From Stictocephala bisonia (Eukaryota; Arthropoda; Insecta; Hemiptera; Membracidae), in the NCBI GenBank assembly GCA_035578905.1, contig JAQJVL010000527.1, forward strand, positions 325,001 to 389,000: a stretch of DNA of 64,000 nucleotides. The letters are read 5' to 3'. Positions 1 to 12,170 of the stretch are shown piece by piece. The position numbers and the translations under genes are program-made. The notes under the pieces were generated by a model, which saw only the letters and a program-made list of their open reading frames with translations, was not told where the DNA came from and did no database searches. How positions within the stretch are numbered: position 1 is the stretch's first letter; every line of letters begins with the position of its first letter.

Positions 1-577
1 ATTAATAATTTTCACAACAGACACGTCTGGGCGGAAGAAAACCCACACGCTTTTCAATCTTCAGATAACCAACACAGGTTTTCTTTGAATGTATGGGGAG
101 GCATCTTTAAAGACAAGCTATTTGGGCCCGTCTTTTTGCCCGGCCGACTTAATGGATAATCATACTTAGATTTTCTTGTAAATACATTACCTGAACTATT
201 AGATAATACTCCTTTGGAACAGCGAGAAATACTGTGGTTTATGCACGTTGGTGCGCCAGCACATTTCTCATAAATGTAAGAAAACACTTGAACAATACAT
301 TCGGTGAACAGTGGATTGGACGTGGTGGTCCTGTTGCTTGGCCTCCACGGTCACCTGATTTAAACCCTTTGGATTTTTACCTATGGGGACACTTGAAGAG
401 TATTGTTTATGCCAGACCAGTAAACACTGTGGAAGAGTTGAGTGATAGGATAAGAGCAGGTTTTCAGCAAGTGAGAGCCAATCCAGGCATTTTTGAACGT
501 GTATGGGGCTCCATGTTAAAACGGATTGAGTGCTGTGTTCAGGAAAATGGAAGGAACATTGAACACCTACTCTAAGT
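1..577 (+). pseudogene. DDE transposase fragment (mariner-like, DD41D spacing), frameshifted
   Basis: This encodes the C-terminal half of a transposase that would cut and paste the element by DDE chemistry. In frame 1 it reads through HNRHVWAEENPH to MHVGAPAHF. After an apparent single-base loss near 270 it continues in frame 3 through WPPRSPDLNPLDFYLWG and ends at a stop at 573-575. The family normally has MHDGAPAH; here the second catalytic aspartate is valine (247-249). The third aspartate is at 372-374, giving 41 residues between them once the lost base is allowed for. There is also a TAA at 157-159. The missense change, the stop and the frameshift together make this a dead copy. The first catalytic aspartate would lie just upstream of the window. 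Confidence 0.88.
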
Positions 578-1094
578 TTGAGCTAATAATGTTATATCAC
601 GACATATGAAATATTTATTAAAACAACTGCGGCTATTTTTATTTGTTCTTAACTGATGTATTTTGAAAATACACAAATGTCTGTAGAAAAAATGTATTCA
701 TCGCATTATTTATGAACGTTTTTAACAAATAAGGTATTAAAATGTTTGTCTTTTCATGACATATTTTTTATGTTTCTTCATAGTTTTTTATCCTCTAGTC
801 AGTTTCCATGACATTTTGCTTTAAAATATTAAAAAGGCTGCCATTTTGAAAATATTGGTGATATTTTTTTTATTTTAGCATAAATTTAGGTTTTAATGAG
901 ACATACAACTATGTAAAATTAGAACGCTGTAGCTCAAACCGTCTTTGAGTTATGCTTTTTTTATAAAAAACACAAACAGACAGACAGACGCTAAACGAAA
1001 CGAGATAGACCATATTGTTAGAGGAACTTTTTTGTTTATTTTTACTTGTTATACCATATCCCAAAATATTTCCCCAGATTTTTAAAACACCCTG
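1..1094 (+). mobile_element. Tc1/mariner-superfamily element, right part, decayed
   Basis: The element runs from before the window to a terminal CACCCTG followed by TA, as expected for a Tc1/mariner right end next to its TA target duplication. The first 577 bases encode a broken transposase, and the remaining half kilobase is AT-rich noncoding DNA up to the terminus. The left end and the first catalytic aspartate region lie outside the window. The terminal CACCCTG is the same type as the ends of the two short MITEs at 11.7 and 41.3 kb. Confidence 0.85.
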
Positions 1095-1099
1095 TATAT

Positions 1100-1867
1100 A
1101 CATACACTTTTGCTTGTGTTCTTTATGGGGATGAAATTTTTAAGTTCCTTTATTTATACTATTTTTATACAAGCTGTTATGTTTAATATGAATTGACATG
1201 AAAATATATACTGCTATTTTATAATACTTTTTTCAAAAACATCTATCAGCATCCTCATATAGAGATTTTAATTAGTTTTTCCTTCCCCTATAGTTTAAGA
1301 GGGTTAAACAACATTTTTAGACTTAAATTAAGTGAACAGCAGAACAAGGCCGACTAAGGGAGATTTAGTTTATCTGGAAGAGAGTGATCGTGTTGTTTAC
1401 CTGCAGATAATTAAGCTCTCGTGGGAACTTAGGTCTGCACTGCAATTAACTACTCATGATTTTATTTAGCCCAGTTAAAGAGCTTTGCTTCTTCTCTTTT
1501 TGTACTAACGAATGTAGTATTTTTATGTATTTGTAAAATTACTATATTACTAAAATATCAAATATCTTCTAAATAATATTGAATAAATATTACTAAATAG
1601 AAATATATAAAATATAAACGTATTATAAAACAGATTATCATTCCTAAAAAATATTTGGCTCTTTTATATTTAATATACAAACAAATTAGATTATTTTCTA
1701 TTAAAATGTTATGTAAAATCACGTTACTATGTTGTAAAAGAAAATGAAAATGTGTTCAAAACTGTATTTGGCTGACCGTTTAGGTTACTTACAGCCCACA
1801 CTTTTGACAGGTAGTATTGAACAATAATCTCCTTTTGTAATTATGTATTTTTGTTAATTCATTATCA
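1100..1867. other. AT-rich DNA, no gene seen
   Basis: This is low-complexity AT-rich sequence with no open frame of note, no tRNA-like promoter and no repeat that I could match elsewhere in the window. Confidence 0.5.
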
Positions 1868-2152
1868 GTAAGATGCCGATCGTCAAGATATGGGCAAATA
1901 TATGGGCTAAAGAGTGTGATGAATGTATATGATCGAGTTTAGTCATTGTAACTATCTAAGGTCGACTGTTCCTCAGAAAGGGCTATTTACAATTAGCCCA
2001 AGAGCCAGGTCAACTAAGGGACCTACAGCTTTACGTGGAATCCGAACCACTTAGTGTTGTTATAATATTGAGCATTAGACCTATCACCTACAATCTCTTC
2101 AACACTTGGTCCCGAAGTAGCTGGGTTACAGCACTACGCCACCTGTGCCAAT
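1868..2152 (-). mobile_element. SINE-A copy 1 (tRNA-derived)
   Basis: Read on the minus strand it begins GGCACAGGTGGCGTAGTG, a polymerase III A-box-like tRNA head, has the B-box-like GTGGTTCGGATTCCA, and ends in a family-specific tail with GTCGACCTTAG and CGATCGGCATCTTAC. The same order of blocks occurs in five other places in this window. Compared with the longest copy at 25.5 kb it lacks an internal segment of about 150 bp between the A- and B-box regions. Confidence 0.82.
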
Positions 2153-3330
2153 ATTTGATATCATTACTGAAGAGTATTGTGAGAATCTATTACTTGTGAC
2201 TGTTACGTTACATTAACGTGTAAACTACTGATCAGTGACGCCAGTTAGTGTTCACGAGTGGGTTGGGCTGAACAAGGTCAGTCAGTGGGTAGTCATAAAT
2301 CTATGACTGTACGTGAGTCGTATGGGTAATACGAGACAAAGTTCTGTTGTACACAGGTTTGCTGAGAGGGCAGTTTGACTTAAGTGCATTGGGAACGTTC
2401 TTAAATCTAAAAATAAAATATGCATATTGCTTATTTATATTGCTAAAAATAAAATATACACATCTTTTTTACTAAAATGAGTTGACGATAAACAATTTTC
2501 GGTGTGCGCCATTTTGTATGTACAAAAAAGGCGTACATAATTGGCTATCATTAGTACATATACAGGATTAGTTTAAGTAACTGAATAAAATGGCCTAGTT
2601 AGAGTAAGTGTTGTTTTCAAAGAGAGGCAGCCAAGAAAATAAGCTTTGGATGAATTGTTGGAATGAAATGTATCTCGAGGCAGCTGAGCTTTTGAGGGTA
2701 GTAACAAAGTTTTAATTGGCGAGAACCGCAGCTCTGCAAATGGCCACCGGTGTCTATTTATCCATGGCTGTATTTAGACATGCTTGAATTTTCATTAAAC
2801 ATACATACCAGTAAAAATTATAAATATACATTACACGTTGCTATAGTTTCCATTGTATCGAAAGTATTCTTAGTGTATTTAATACATCCATTATACGAGT
2901 ATAAATAAAACCTAAATTCATTAAACATTTTAAAAAAAATCAAAATTTATATACTTAAGGTATTTTAATTATGTAATTGTGTTTTTATGTATATAAAATA
3001 GCCACGAAACCAGAAATATAATATTATTGATGCCTAATTTCAATGAACAATCGTCGACATAAATTTTGGTATATCTCACGCAACATATTAATTTATTTAC
3101 ACTTTAAATTCATAAATAAATTGATAAATATCCATTATATTTTCAAGCTCTTTGTTACACCAAAATCATTTTAAAATAAATTAACATAACGACACCCCGG
3201 GATCGGTCGCGCCGTTAGGTGAGCCCTCACGAAAATAGTTTTTGTAAACTAATTTTTTTTTATTTGATAGATTTTCTCTTGTGTTATGGAAAATTAAGAT
3301 AATTTTATTACGTAATTAAGGCATGCTGCG
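2153..3330. other. No gene seen; two somewhat GC-richer patches
   Basis: The patches at about 2,220-2,390 and 2,610-2,770 have a higher GC content than their surroundings but show no coding frame, splice pair or repeat match that I can recognise. The remainder is AT-rich. Confidence 0.45.
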
Positions 3331-3603
3331 ATGGGTGTGCGGCGTGTGATTCACCGTAGGAGAGAGGGGATGTTTTACGTGACCCGGTTGATGTCTAGTC
3401 ACGGCTACTTCCACCAGTGCCTCCATAGGGTGGGGAAAGCACCGAGTTCGGGCTGGTTGTACTGTCTTGGGGCTAACAATGTACCAGAGCATTCCATTTT
3501 TCGTTCCACCAAAAGACCATACGTTCTTTGCCTCAGATGGCACTCATGTCCTAGATCAGACTTAACGGCTAACGACTTTGGCGTCGCCTTGATTACGTCT
3601 TAA
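3331..3603 (+). pseudogene. Non-LTR retrotransposon ORF2 C-terminus (R1/jockey-like), fragment
   Basis: The 90-residue frame carries the sequence MSSHGYFHQCLHRVGK, then C, then GANNVPEHSIF. This matches the C-terminal region of R1-group LINE polymerases, whose usual pattern is a GHGxFxxYLHRxG block followed by CxxC and EHxxFxC cysteine/histidine motifs. Several of those cysteines are replaced here (SGWLYC, EHSIF without the final C), so the zinc-binding pattern is broken. Upstream reverse-transcriptase sequence is absent, as expected for a 5'-truncated insertion. A noncoding tail follows to about 3,760, ending near an A-rich stretch. Confidence 0.72.
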
Positions 3604-3760
3604 ATAGTTTCAAGTTAGTGACCTCGGAAAAGAGGGTTTTTTAGCTGGTAGTCTGTAGAACATTGTGCTAACTGGCGTATGGTACTAATGGAAGGATAGA
3701 GAACCTTCCAGTGTGCTCAAATTCACTATCCCTCCTTGTCTAAAAGAAAAAAAATCAAGC
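3604..3760 (+). mobile_element. Probable 3' untranslated tail of the LINE fragment
   Basis: Noncoding sequence directly follows the stop of the LINE frame and ends close to an A-rich run at about 3,744-3,753. I infer that it is the 3' end of the same insertion; no target-site duplication was confirmed. Confidence 0.4.
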
Positions 3761-4234
3761 CATTAAATAGATTTACTTATTTTTGTGCGCAGTATCCTTT
3801 TAATTTATATATAATACGTGGAGCCGTTTTTGTCAATGCAATACCTCCCTCATTTCTTGACCAATTTAAACAGTTGAGGTGTCAACAAATCTGTCTCTGT
3901 TCGTAGTTGTACATTAAGGTCTTAATTTTTTAATATGTTCACCGTGAAGGGCACGGGAAGCCCTCAAAGTACGTTTTTCGCCCATAAGAATAACATGGAG
4001 AGATATTTTAATTATTCGGAAAGTAACAGCTGTTCAAATGTACCAAAAAGTGTTCTAACAGCTGTTAGAATGTAAACAAGTGTGCTTGTAATGTTGGGAA
4101 GGTTAGATCTTTCATAATGTTAAACCAGGGAATGTTGTAAACGTGGTTTTATTTACGTTCGATTATACGGCTCCATTTTATTTGACTTGAAGGTTTCAAT
4201 GGTCTAAGTAAATTTACTAATTAATTTAATTAAT

Positions 4235-4555
4235 CTTCAACGGTTAAACAAAAAACAATTAAATGATCACATTTGAAATAGGCTAAGAAATAGCATTGGG
4301 TATTTATACTAATAATAATATAATATACCACATTCTAAAAGGTTTGTTTGTAACAATTGGTAGTAACGCAAGTAAAGTGAGTGAGATACTGTAAATTGAT
4401 TTAATATTGTTATTTTACGATATACAGTTAAACTCTATTATTCGTAGTTAAAAGTCACATGCCGATGCCGAAGGCCGAGGTATAACGGGCGCAGTGAGTG
4501 AGGAGGTTGGCACGTGATGCGTGAAGGGTTTCCCCTAGTGTTAGTATAAAAAGAT
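4235..4555 (+). repeat. Interspersed repeat family D, copy 1
   Basis: Block-by-block similarity to 28,072-28,335: GGTTAAACAAAAA near the start, GTAGCAACGCAAGTAA-type sequence in the middle, then TACTGTAAAT, ATACAGTTAA, and a GC-richer end with GAGG(T)TTGGCACG and GGGTTTCCCCTA. No coding frame, inverted ends or tRNA promoter was recognised, so the class is unknown. Confidence 0.7.
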
Positions 4556-6410
4556 AAGACTTGAGCAAACCAATATAAACACTATGAATATTATTATAGT
4601 GCAGAAGTGAATCAAATAAATTATCGTCATTATTATTTTTAAGATAACACGACGATGTTTTCTTAATATTTTTATAAATAAATGGGATTATTTAAAATCA
4701 GTGTCTATGAGTTGATTTTTATTGATTGTAGAGAAGTGTCACTTTTAATACTTATTATTTGAATTTCTTTGTTCAACTGACACTTCGCATAAAGTAGCAA
4801 TAATAATTCTAATTTTATAAAATATACTTTGAGAAATTAGGTAAGCTTATTATATAAGTCGAGGACGTCCTTACAAATTTTGTTAAATACAGTATAAATA
4901 GGAAAGTAAGATTAAATAATTTTCAGTTTTTGTGTAGATTGAATTTCTCTTATTTTTCTGTATGGAATGTTTAGGTTTATTCATATAAAATTAAATATTT
5001 CATTAAAACTAATATAATGGTTTGGACTTGTAGTTTCAGCTTTGTGTAAACTTGCTCACCACCACAAACCTTGTTAATATACATAACTAATGTTAACAAA
5101 GACGATGCAAATTAAAATGGATGTTATTTACCACTCATACAGTTGGTATGTCCAACCTACTTATACTGTAATTATTAATCTACATATTAAATTATTTATT
5201 CAAACTAATTCTTACTTTTTAACATTACCTAATCGTGAATGAATATTACGAAACGAGATGTCATTAAATATTACAAAGAGTATCAACATTGCTCGCTCGT
5301 GATATAACAGATAATGAGATACAATAGGACACAGACAAAGCTTGTATTATTTACACATGTATTCAACAATTGTTGCATTATACAACCTTTGAGGCTTATT
5401 TTATTACAGTTTTTGTTGGAAATATTAAACATACATATTAAATAATAAAATATTAAAAGAATTAATTTCATTACTAACAATATATGATTATCGTTCGCAT
5501 TTTAGTAGTATAATCCCATTTTAAAAATATTATTAATTTATATAATATTTAAATTGTTATGTATAGCTTAAAATAGAATACAAATTTTAAAATGTATTTC
5601 AAAATATAATGTTATAATTTTGGATTTAGCCATGGGTTTTGATCCAACAATTTTATTATTTTATAATAAATGGTAATATAATTGCTTAAAAATATTTTTT
5701 TTCTATATACTATCTTTTTTAACTAGTAAGTTATTAATATTATAAGCCATATTTTTTTACCAGTAAATATCTCACATCACCAATTCTAAAGAACTGTTTG
5801 CTAAAGTGAATTAATTAAATGAAACCACTAAACTAACATTTAAACAAGAATTATTGTTTTTAACTTTGTTTTTCTTTCAAGTTTTTCTTCACAAATTAAT
5901 ATAGTATAATGTATAATATCCAATATAGTTAAAAAAAGGTTTTTTGTTACTAGTGGCACTCGGTGTATATTTATAGTTAATATAACCAAAAACTAAAGCA
6001 ACGGTATATACTACGTAATTTATTGTTAAGTTAATTCTTTTGTTAGAATATTTGTTGGCACCATGTTTTACCTATTTCAAAGTAAGTTTTAAATTAGGGA
6101 ACAACATTTTTTCTTCTCTAACTTTTCAATCTGAAGTTTAAGGTACAAACTAAATGATATTTTGCCAATAAATATGAATTTCGGTCAATATGTCAGTTTA
6201 TAAAATCTCCCCATAGACCGATGCTCTAAATTACTCTACAACAGTTCGTGAATTTCCCTAGTGTGAATGGAATGTCAGGTTTTAGTGACTCCGGCCGTCT
6301 CTGGTGTCATCAATGCTGTGTTTATCCTGTACCAATATTGACAGATAGTCCAATAGTTCATGCACTGCAGGCGGTGATTCTAAGTAATAACACTAACGTG
6401 TAACATCATG
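4556..6410. other. AT-rich DNA, no gene seen
   Basis: Nearly 1.9 kb with short random open frames only. A GC-richer patch at about 6,270-6,380 shows no recognisable feature. Confidence 0.5.
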
Positions 6411-6416
6411 AATTTT

Positions 6417-6575
6417 AACCATATACAATAAATATAACTATATAAATATAACAATACATACAACTATATAAATATAACAATAAATATAACAATACATACA
6501 ACTATATAAATATAACAATACATACAACTATATAAATATAAAAATAAATACAACTATATAAATATAACAATCAGT
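6417..6575. repeat. AT-rich minisatellite (ACTATATAAATATAACAATA units)
   Basis: Five to six imperfect repeats of a unit built from AACTATATAAATATAACAAT with variable ACATACA links. Repeat length varies between about 26 and 39 bp. Confidence 0.8.
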
Positions 6576-6764
6576 TTAAATCTATAACAACCAGTATAAT
6601 ATAACATTGCAACAGTCATCATGAAACGAGCAAATAAATACAGTTTTATTCAATCAGTAATAAATTAGGCAACAAAAGGATTGAAATGCACACATTAAAC
6701 AGTTAAATACAACAGCATTTACTATAAAGTATAAATTGTAAGGTTAAATAAATAATATACATAT

Positions 6765-6815
6765 ACATACATACACACATACATACATATATACATACAT
6801 ATACATACATTATAT
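6765..6815. repeat. (ACAT)n microsatellite
   Basis: Interrupted run of ACAT and ATAC tetranucleotides. Confidence 0.85.
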
Positions 6816-8628
6816 AGTACTCAACCTAAATTTAGAGCAGCTGTTTATTTATAATCGATATTTATATTTTTAACGTGTTGATGTTTCTTCAATTAATGTC
6901 ATGCATATGTACAACAACAAACTAGATCCATTAAATATGTGTTTATTATCGATTTGTTAAGTATCTTTATAACACATATAAGTGTTCATAATCACATGAT
7001 TTTTTATCAAAATAGCAAATAATAAGTTTTTCTCTATCATACTTCTTTACAAACTTAAATGTAAGCACTATCATAGAGTGAAGGTCAATAATCCATACAA
7101 ATCAGATTAATTTGTAGCATTTCAATTCCCAGCTGAAACTCACTAATCTAATGTTTGAAAAATTCCAAATTTAATTTACTTTAATGCATATCTAGAATAT
7201 TGATATTCCGGTAAACTTACGTTATTGAGCTAAATACAATACTTATAGTTTAGTAAGAAAAAACTAAGGTTGCCACGTACGGTGACGCATGTTACGATCA
7301 GCTGATTGTGACGTGTTGTGACGACGTCACTGTGACGTCAACGTGCGCGAAACCCTTACTTTTCTCCTACTTAGTCTCACCAGACTTTTCATCCATACTT
7401 TGACGTGACATATCAGAGGTACTGCTAAAATTACACAGGTGAATCATTTGGTAGTACCACAGTAAAGTATAAAAACGTACAGTAGCGAAGCTCAGCCGTT
7501 TTACTTGCCAATCATGCGATGCTAACGCTCCAAGCGGTAGTAATGCAACCAGGTTGCTGTAGATCGCGTGATTGTTGTTTATGTCAATATTAGTGTCATA
7601 AAACGTATTATATTTTTAACATTTAAATACTTTATACTCACTTGTATTACAATATAAGTGAACTGCCATGCCATCTAGTGGAGAAATGTTGCAGCTCTGC
7701 TTCACGACCACTAGCACGTCGAACCATTTGGCATTTTCTCAGGAGTAAGCTTCGCGAAATTACTGAAAACTCCGTAGTTTACCTATAACAACATCGATTT
7801 AGGATGAAGATTATCCGGACACTTATTCGATTTATGGACCTTTTCAAAAAAATATCCATAAAATAGTACGGTAATTACTACCCACTTTTTATAGCTATAC
7901 TTATATTTCGTCATATCTGAAACCAAATCGTTGTTTTGTATGTTTACTATAGTCAGATTTTGTTAGCAATGTTAATGTTAATATTTATAATATTAAAATG
8001 TTTTTACTTTTTGATTTTAATTGTTATATAATTTTTGTTATTGTTTGTACTAACCTGTAAATTTTAGGTTTATTTAGTTTGAAAAGAGTTTTTTTGTTTT
8101 TAATGCGTTAAAAATGTCGCACCCTATTGAAACTACAAAGTAATGTTACATTTCGATCTGTACGTATTTGGAACCTTTTGTAATCGTTGTGTTCCGGAAA
8201 TTAAAATGTTACAATTATTTCTTGTTTTTATGGGTTGTCTTTTATTGATGGTATACATAATGTTACGTTTGTTCCATTTATATTGGTTTCATATACTTAT
8301 ATTGTTAAAAACTAACTAATACAGCCAGTTATTTGTTGGGCATCAGCCTTATGACTACCCATCACCAATATGTACTCACTTGCAATGTAGACATTACAAG
8401 AACATAACAAATCTAAGTTACAGTAAGTTTTGTTGATGCACCATTGAATTGCTTTCAATACATATTTCAGTCATTACTTATTATTAATGTTTACCAATAA
8501 TTAAAGTGTCTCAAACTCATGTTGAAAGTAAACTCAGAGAGAACTGTGGTAAAATATATAGCTTAAGGCATGTGTTTGGTTGAACGAAATACATTTATAA
8601 TGGGAATTTTCTCGTTGGTTTTAATACA
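6816..8628. other. No gene seen; TGACG-rich patch at about 7,280-7,345
   Basis: Mostly AT-rich. The exception is about 7,270-7,580, where GC content rises and the TGACG half site recurs, including a full palindromic TGACGTCA. No exon or transposon feature could be assigned. Confidence 0.45.
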
Positions 8629-8858
8629 ACGGCCGGTAGCCTAGTGGTCTAAGGCGTCAGGACTTTGAGCTTTGGTCAGAGATAGCGCTGGTTCGAATCC
8701 GGCCTAGACTGAAAGATTTTATCAGTAATATTCATTCACCTTCTACTGTACTGGTTCGCCCCCTTACACTGTCTGATTAAGTTCCTCGCACAGATCAATA
8801 GTCTATGAGGAATGGGCAAGGTAAGGTTAAGAAGGAGATCGGCCTTTTAAAAAAAAGT
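8629..8858 (+). mobile_element. SINE-B copy 1 (tRNA-Leu/Ser-like head)
   Basis: The head contains the A-box-like TAGCCTAGTGGTCTAAGGCG and a perfect B box GGTTCGAATCC. The tRNA-unrelated body has CTACTGTACTGGTTCGCCC and GGAATGGGCAAGGTAAGG, then GAGATCGGCCTTTT and an A-rich tail. The second copy at 14.7 kb shares head, body and tail, which separates this from a functional tRNA gene. Confidence 0.87.
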
Positions 8859-8923
8859 CAAGAATCATTCCTTACCTTTATACAAAATTCAGCATTCCAA
8901 CCTAAAAAAAATCAAATATAAAT

Positions 8924-9037
8924 ATTAATATAGTATTGTTCAGCTAGTTCAAAGGTGTTAGTAATAAGTTTGTTAGTAATATTAATATAGTATTGTTCAG
9001 CTAGTTCAAAGGTGTTAGTAATAAGTTTGTTAGTAAA
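8924..9037. repeat. Perfect tandem duplication, 57 bp x 2
   Basis: Two adjacent essentially identical 57-bp units starting ATTAATATAGTATTGTTCAG at 8,924 and 8,981. Their near-identity suggests a recent duplication. Confidence 0.92.
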
Positions 9038-9092
9038 ATTAAATAAATAAGAGTAATCCTATTTCGTAAACTTAAGTGGCTGGAGTCATTAT

Positions 9093-9371
9093 AAAAACTA
9101 GTTCTTCCGGTGTCAACCGCGTCAAAGGACTATTTACAATATGTACAGTTCCAGACGTTTCGCCCATGCTACGATGTGGCATCCTCAACGATGTTGGCCT
9201 ACGTGACACATGACAGCTGCGCCATCGCCATATATTGGGCAGAGCGACTGCTGACCTTCACTCTCAGCCTAACCACTGAGGATGCCACATCGTAGCATGG
9301 GCGAAACGTCTGGAACTGTACATATTGTAAATAGTCCTTTGACGCGGTTGACACCGGAAGAACTAGTTTTT
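9093..9371. mobile_element. Foldback element with perfect 95-bp inverted ends
   Basis: The left end (9,093-9,187) and right end (9,277-9,371) are perfect reverse complements over 95 bp, separated by an 89-bp spacer. They begin AAAAACTAGTTCTTCCGG. The ends contain the CTGAGGATGCC and GGGCGAAACGTC motifs also present in the related element at 17.2-18.4 kb. There is no coding capacity beyond a short frame spanning the hairpin. The perfect arms point to a young copy or to arm homogenisation. Confidence 0.93.
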
Positions 9372-11714
9372 AATTAAGAGTAATGTTCCTATATAATTTG
9401 ACTAAAAGTTTAAGCAGTCACGTAAATAAAACCCACTCAAATATTTATCAGACAAAGACTACGTATTTACACCTATTGTGATTCAAATGGAAAACTATTC
9501 TTTTGGTGAAATCGATAAGTGTTTATTTAAAGCCAATGGTTCAAAAACAGACACATTTCCAACGAAATTTTGCAGGTTAATTTTCAATTTCATGCTTCAC
9601 ATATTTTTAAGGCGTGGCAAAGTTGTATAAACCTTAACTGATTGTTATTAGATCAATAAAATTACTAATTTCTTATACGTAGCTTTTTTCTATTTAAAAC
9701 AACAAGTAGAGATTTTTTTAATTTTAGCAAAGTCTGAAATAATTATTTTATATCAGGCTATACTTAGTAATCATTGGCTAAAAATATTTGGTTATATATT
9801 TATATTCATGTATAATATTATACTGAAAATATTCTAAAAATTATTACTTTTTATTTCATCATGAATAAAAATAAATTTAAAAACCTTTTTTGAAGGATTT
9901 TATCAAAACTTCATGACTGATTATAAAACTATAAAATTTATAGAAAATATTTTATATTCATAAATAAAAAAATAGATTATATCAAATAAGGGATATAAAT
10001 AAGATATTATTTAATGCATGATGGGATATTTTGAAATAAGATGATGCAAGAATATCTAAGTTTTCATCTTTATGAAAAGCTTTCTAAAAGTGAAATTTAA
10101 TATTCACTTTTTTCCGTTTAAGTGCAGAAAACTTGTGTTATTACTACCAAATCCCATAAACTAAAATTTGCTTCTGCCTTATTTGTAAGTTTGAACATTT
10201 ATTTTGAAAACACTGTTCCAACCTTGTAAATAAGTAAATTAAGGTTAATTTTAATTTAAAAACTCTCATTTTTTTTGTTTCATACCTTCTAACAACATAC
10301 TTTCCAAAAGTGAATTTACTGATTTTTACTTTCTTTAGAAATAAAAATAATTCAAATTCTTTACCTCCCTTAATTAGTGTTGTGTTGGAGTGCTCGTTAA
10401 CTATTAAGTTAAGTCACGCAAGTTGCCACGCACCCTCACCTTCTTTACGCCAAGACCGTTCCAACATAAAATAGAGGTATTTGTACCTATCATGACAATT
10501 AAAGTAATATCAATCAAGGAGATAATTCAGGACAGTTACATTCATAACAATTTACTTGACATTGCTTAAAAGTGAAATTTCAATGTTAAGTTTTATACTG
10601 AAACTTAATATGGTTATGTATATGTATCTAACTATATATTTATGCAAATAGCTATAGAGTTAGAACAGGTATAATTTAAGTACTGGCCTAGATTGCTTTG
10701 AAGTACAGGCTTAAAAATATTAAATCATTATTATTAATGTATTATGTTACATTATTAACTTCAGGCATTACTCACATTACACTAGTTCAAAATATGAATA
10801 CTTATGGAAAATATTAGTTGTTTATTATCAGTACAGTTTTAGTTTAGAGAATAGACAGAAACCTCAGCAGACTGCTATCGACAGCAGGTTAGGACGATAT
10901 GGCCAAACACGAAACTCAATTATAACTTAGCGGAAACCCGATCGAATTGAAAATTCTAAGTCCACTTAGTTAGAATTTTGAAATTTGGATTTCTTCCAAA
11001 TGGACTCCAAAAACACCTGAAATAGAGTCATCTAGCGCAAAAATTCAAATATATTTATTTGTTAATACTAGTTCATTTAAGTTGTGCATTAAAACTAGGT
11101 CGAATCTAAAATACGTGTGGTTATTGTAGACATATGCTCCTTATATCAAATCCTTGTCACTATTGAAACAAAATGCAATTAATTAAAACATAAATCGTTT
11201 ATGCTGCCATCTATTAAACTAATTTTTACCTTTCCACGAGTTACCTTTACACGTTGATTTATAGTTGGATTTATGATGATTACATTGAATGATTCTGAAA
11301 TGGATTTATAGTTTAGTTTTCACTAAGACATATTAGAATAACATATTCGAATTTCATATAAATATTCAAGTTTTATTTTCATATTTAATTAATATTTCTC
11401 CTAAATAAGTTGGGCTCGTGAGGAAGTAATTATGTAAACGTGTCCACTTATCGTATACAGGTTAAGAACAATGTTGCTTATTGTTTGTAGCACGACACTT
11501 CAATAATGATAGAACACTTAAATATAATCCAACTATGATAAAATACAATTATTGGTAACCGTGCACAAAACAGACGTTTTAACATTTTAATTTTTCTTAG
11601 AAAACTATGTTGGGAGAACTGAAAGGGGAGACCCCAAGCATGTATTTACTAATTAAGAGAATTCTTATACTTTATTTTAGAAATGATCATATATGCATTA
11701 ATACGACACTTAAA
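9372..11714. other. AT-rich DNA, no gene seen
   Basis: More than 2 kb without a credible coding segment or an element that I could match. A small hairpin-like region lies near 10,950-10,980 (AAATTCTAA with TTAGAATTT). Confidence 0.5.
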
Positions 11715-12170
11715 CAGGGTGAAAAAATATGGAAACGCTTTCACAACAACGTTATATTTTCCCATAGATAATTGATAGTTTAATTTTTTCTGAATAATTG
11801 TGCTCAATAAAGAATAATTTTCTATCAGAATAATTTACTTGAAACTGTTAAATAGCGGATAAATAATATTGTTCAAATTGGTTACTTTGAAATTCAAATG
11901 ACCGATACTCTGGAAAAGATAAACCTTTCGAAGTCCGGTTTGTGGTAAACAGTTTCTCTTGTATATACCGTTCATTTGATACCAAACTCGACCCAGGCTT
12001 ACATTGACAATTTTCGTTCATCTCGTGGGCCGTTCCCTTAAAAAGATGAAATGTCACTAATGGCGTCAAAAAGTATGTTCTTTGTAACTATGATGATGTA
12101 CAATATATCACTTTTACAAGTGAAGCTATACAAAAGTTGTGAAAGCGTTTCCATATGGTTGTCCACCTTG
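11715..12170. mobile_element. Mariner-type MITE, copy 1 (456 bp)
   Basis: The ends are inverted: CAGGGTGAAAAAATATGG then AAACGCTTTCACAAC on the left, and the reverse complement GTTGTGAAAGCGTTTCCATA then CACCTTG followed by TA on the right. A second copy of nearly the same length is at 41,265-41,723. Short frames inside are not conserved between copies and are not treated as genes. Confidence 0.9.

Noticed and set aside
8629..8705. A possible functional tRNA-Leu or tRNA-Ser gene
   Set aside because: The cloverleaf is imperfect, and the same head plus the same non-tRNA body recurs at 14.7 kb, which identifies a SINE.
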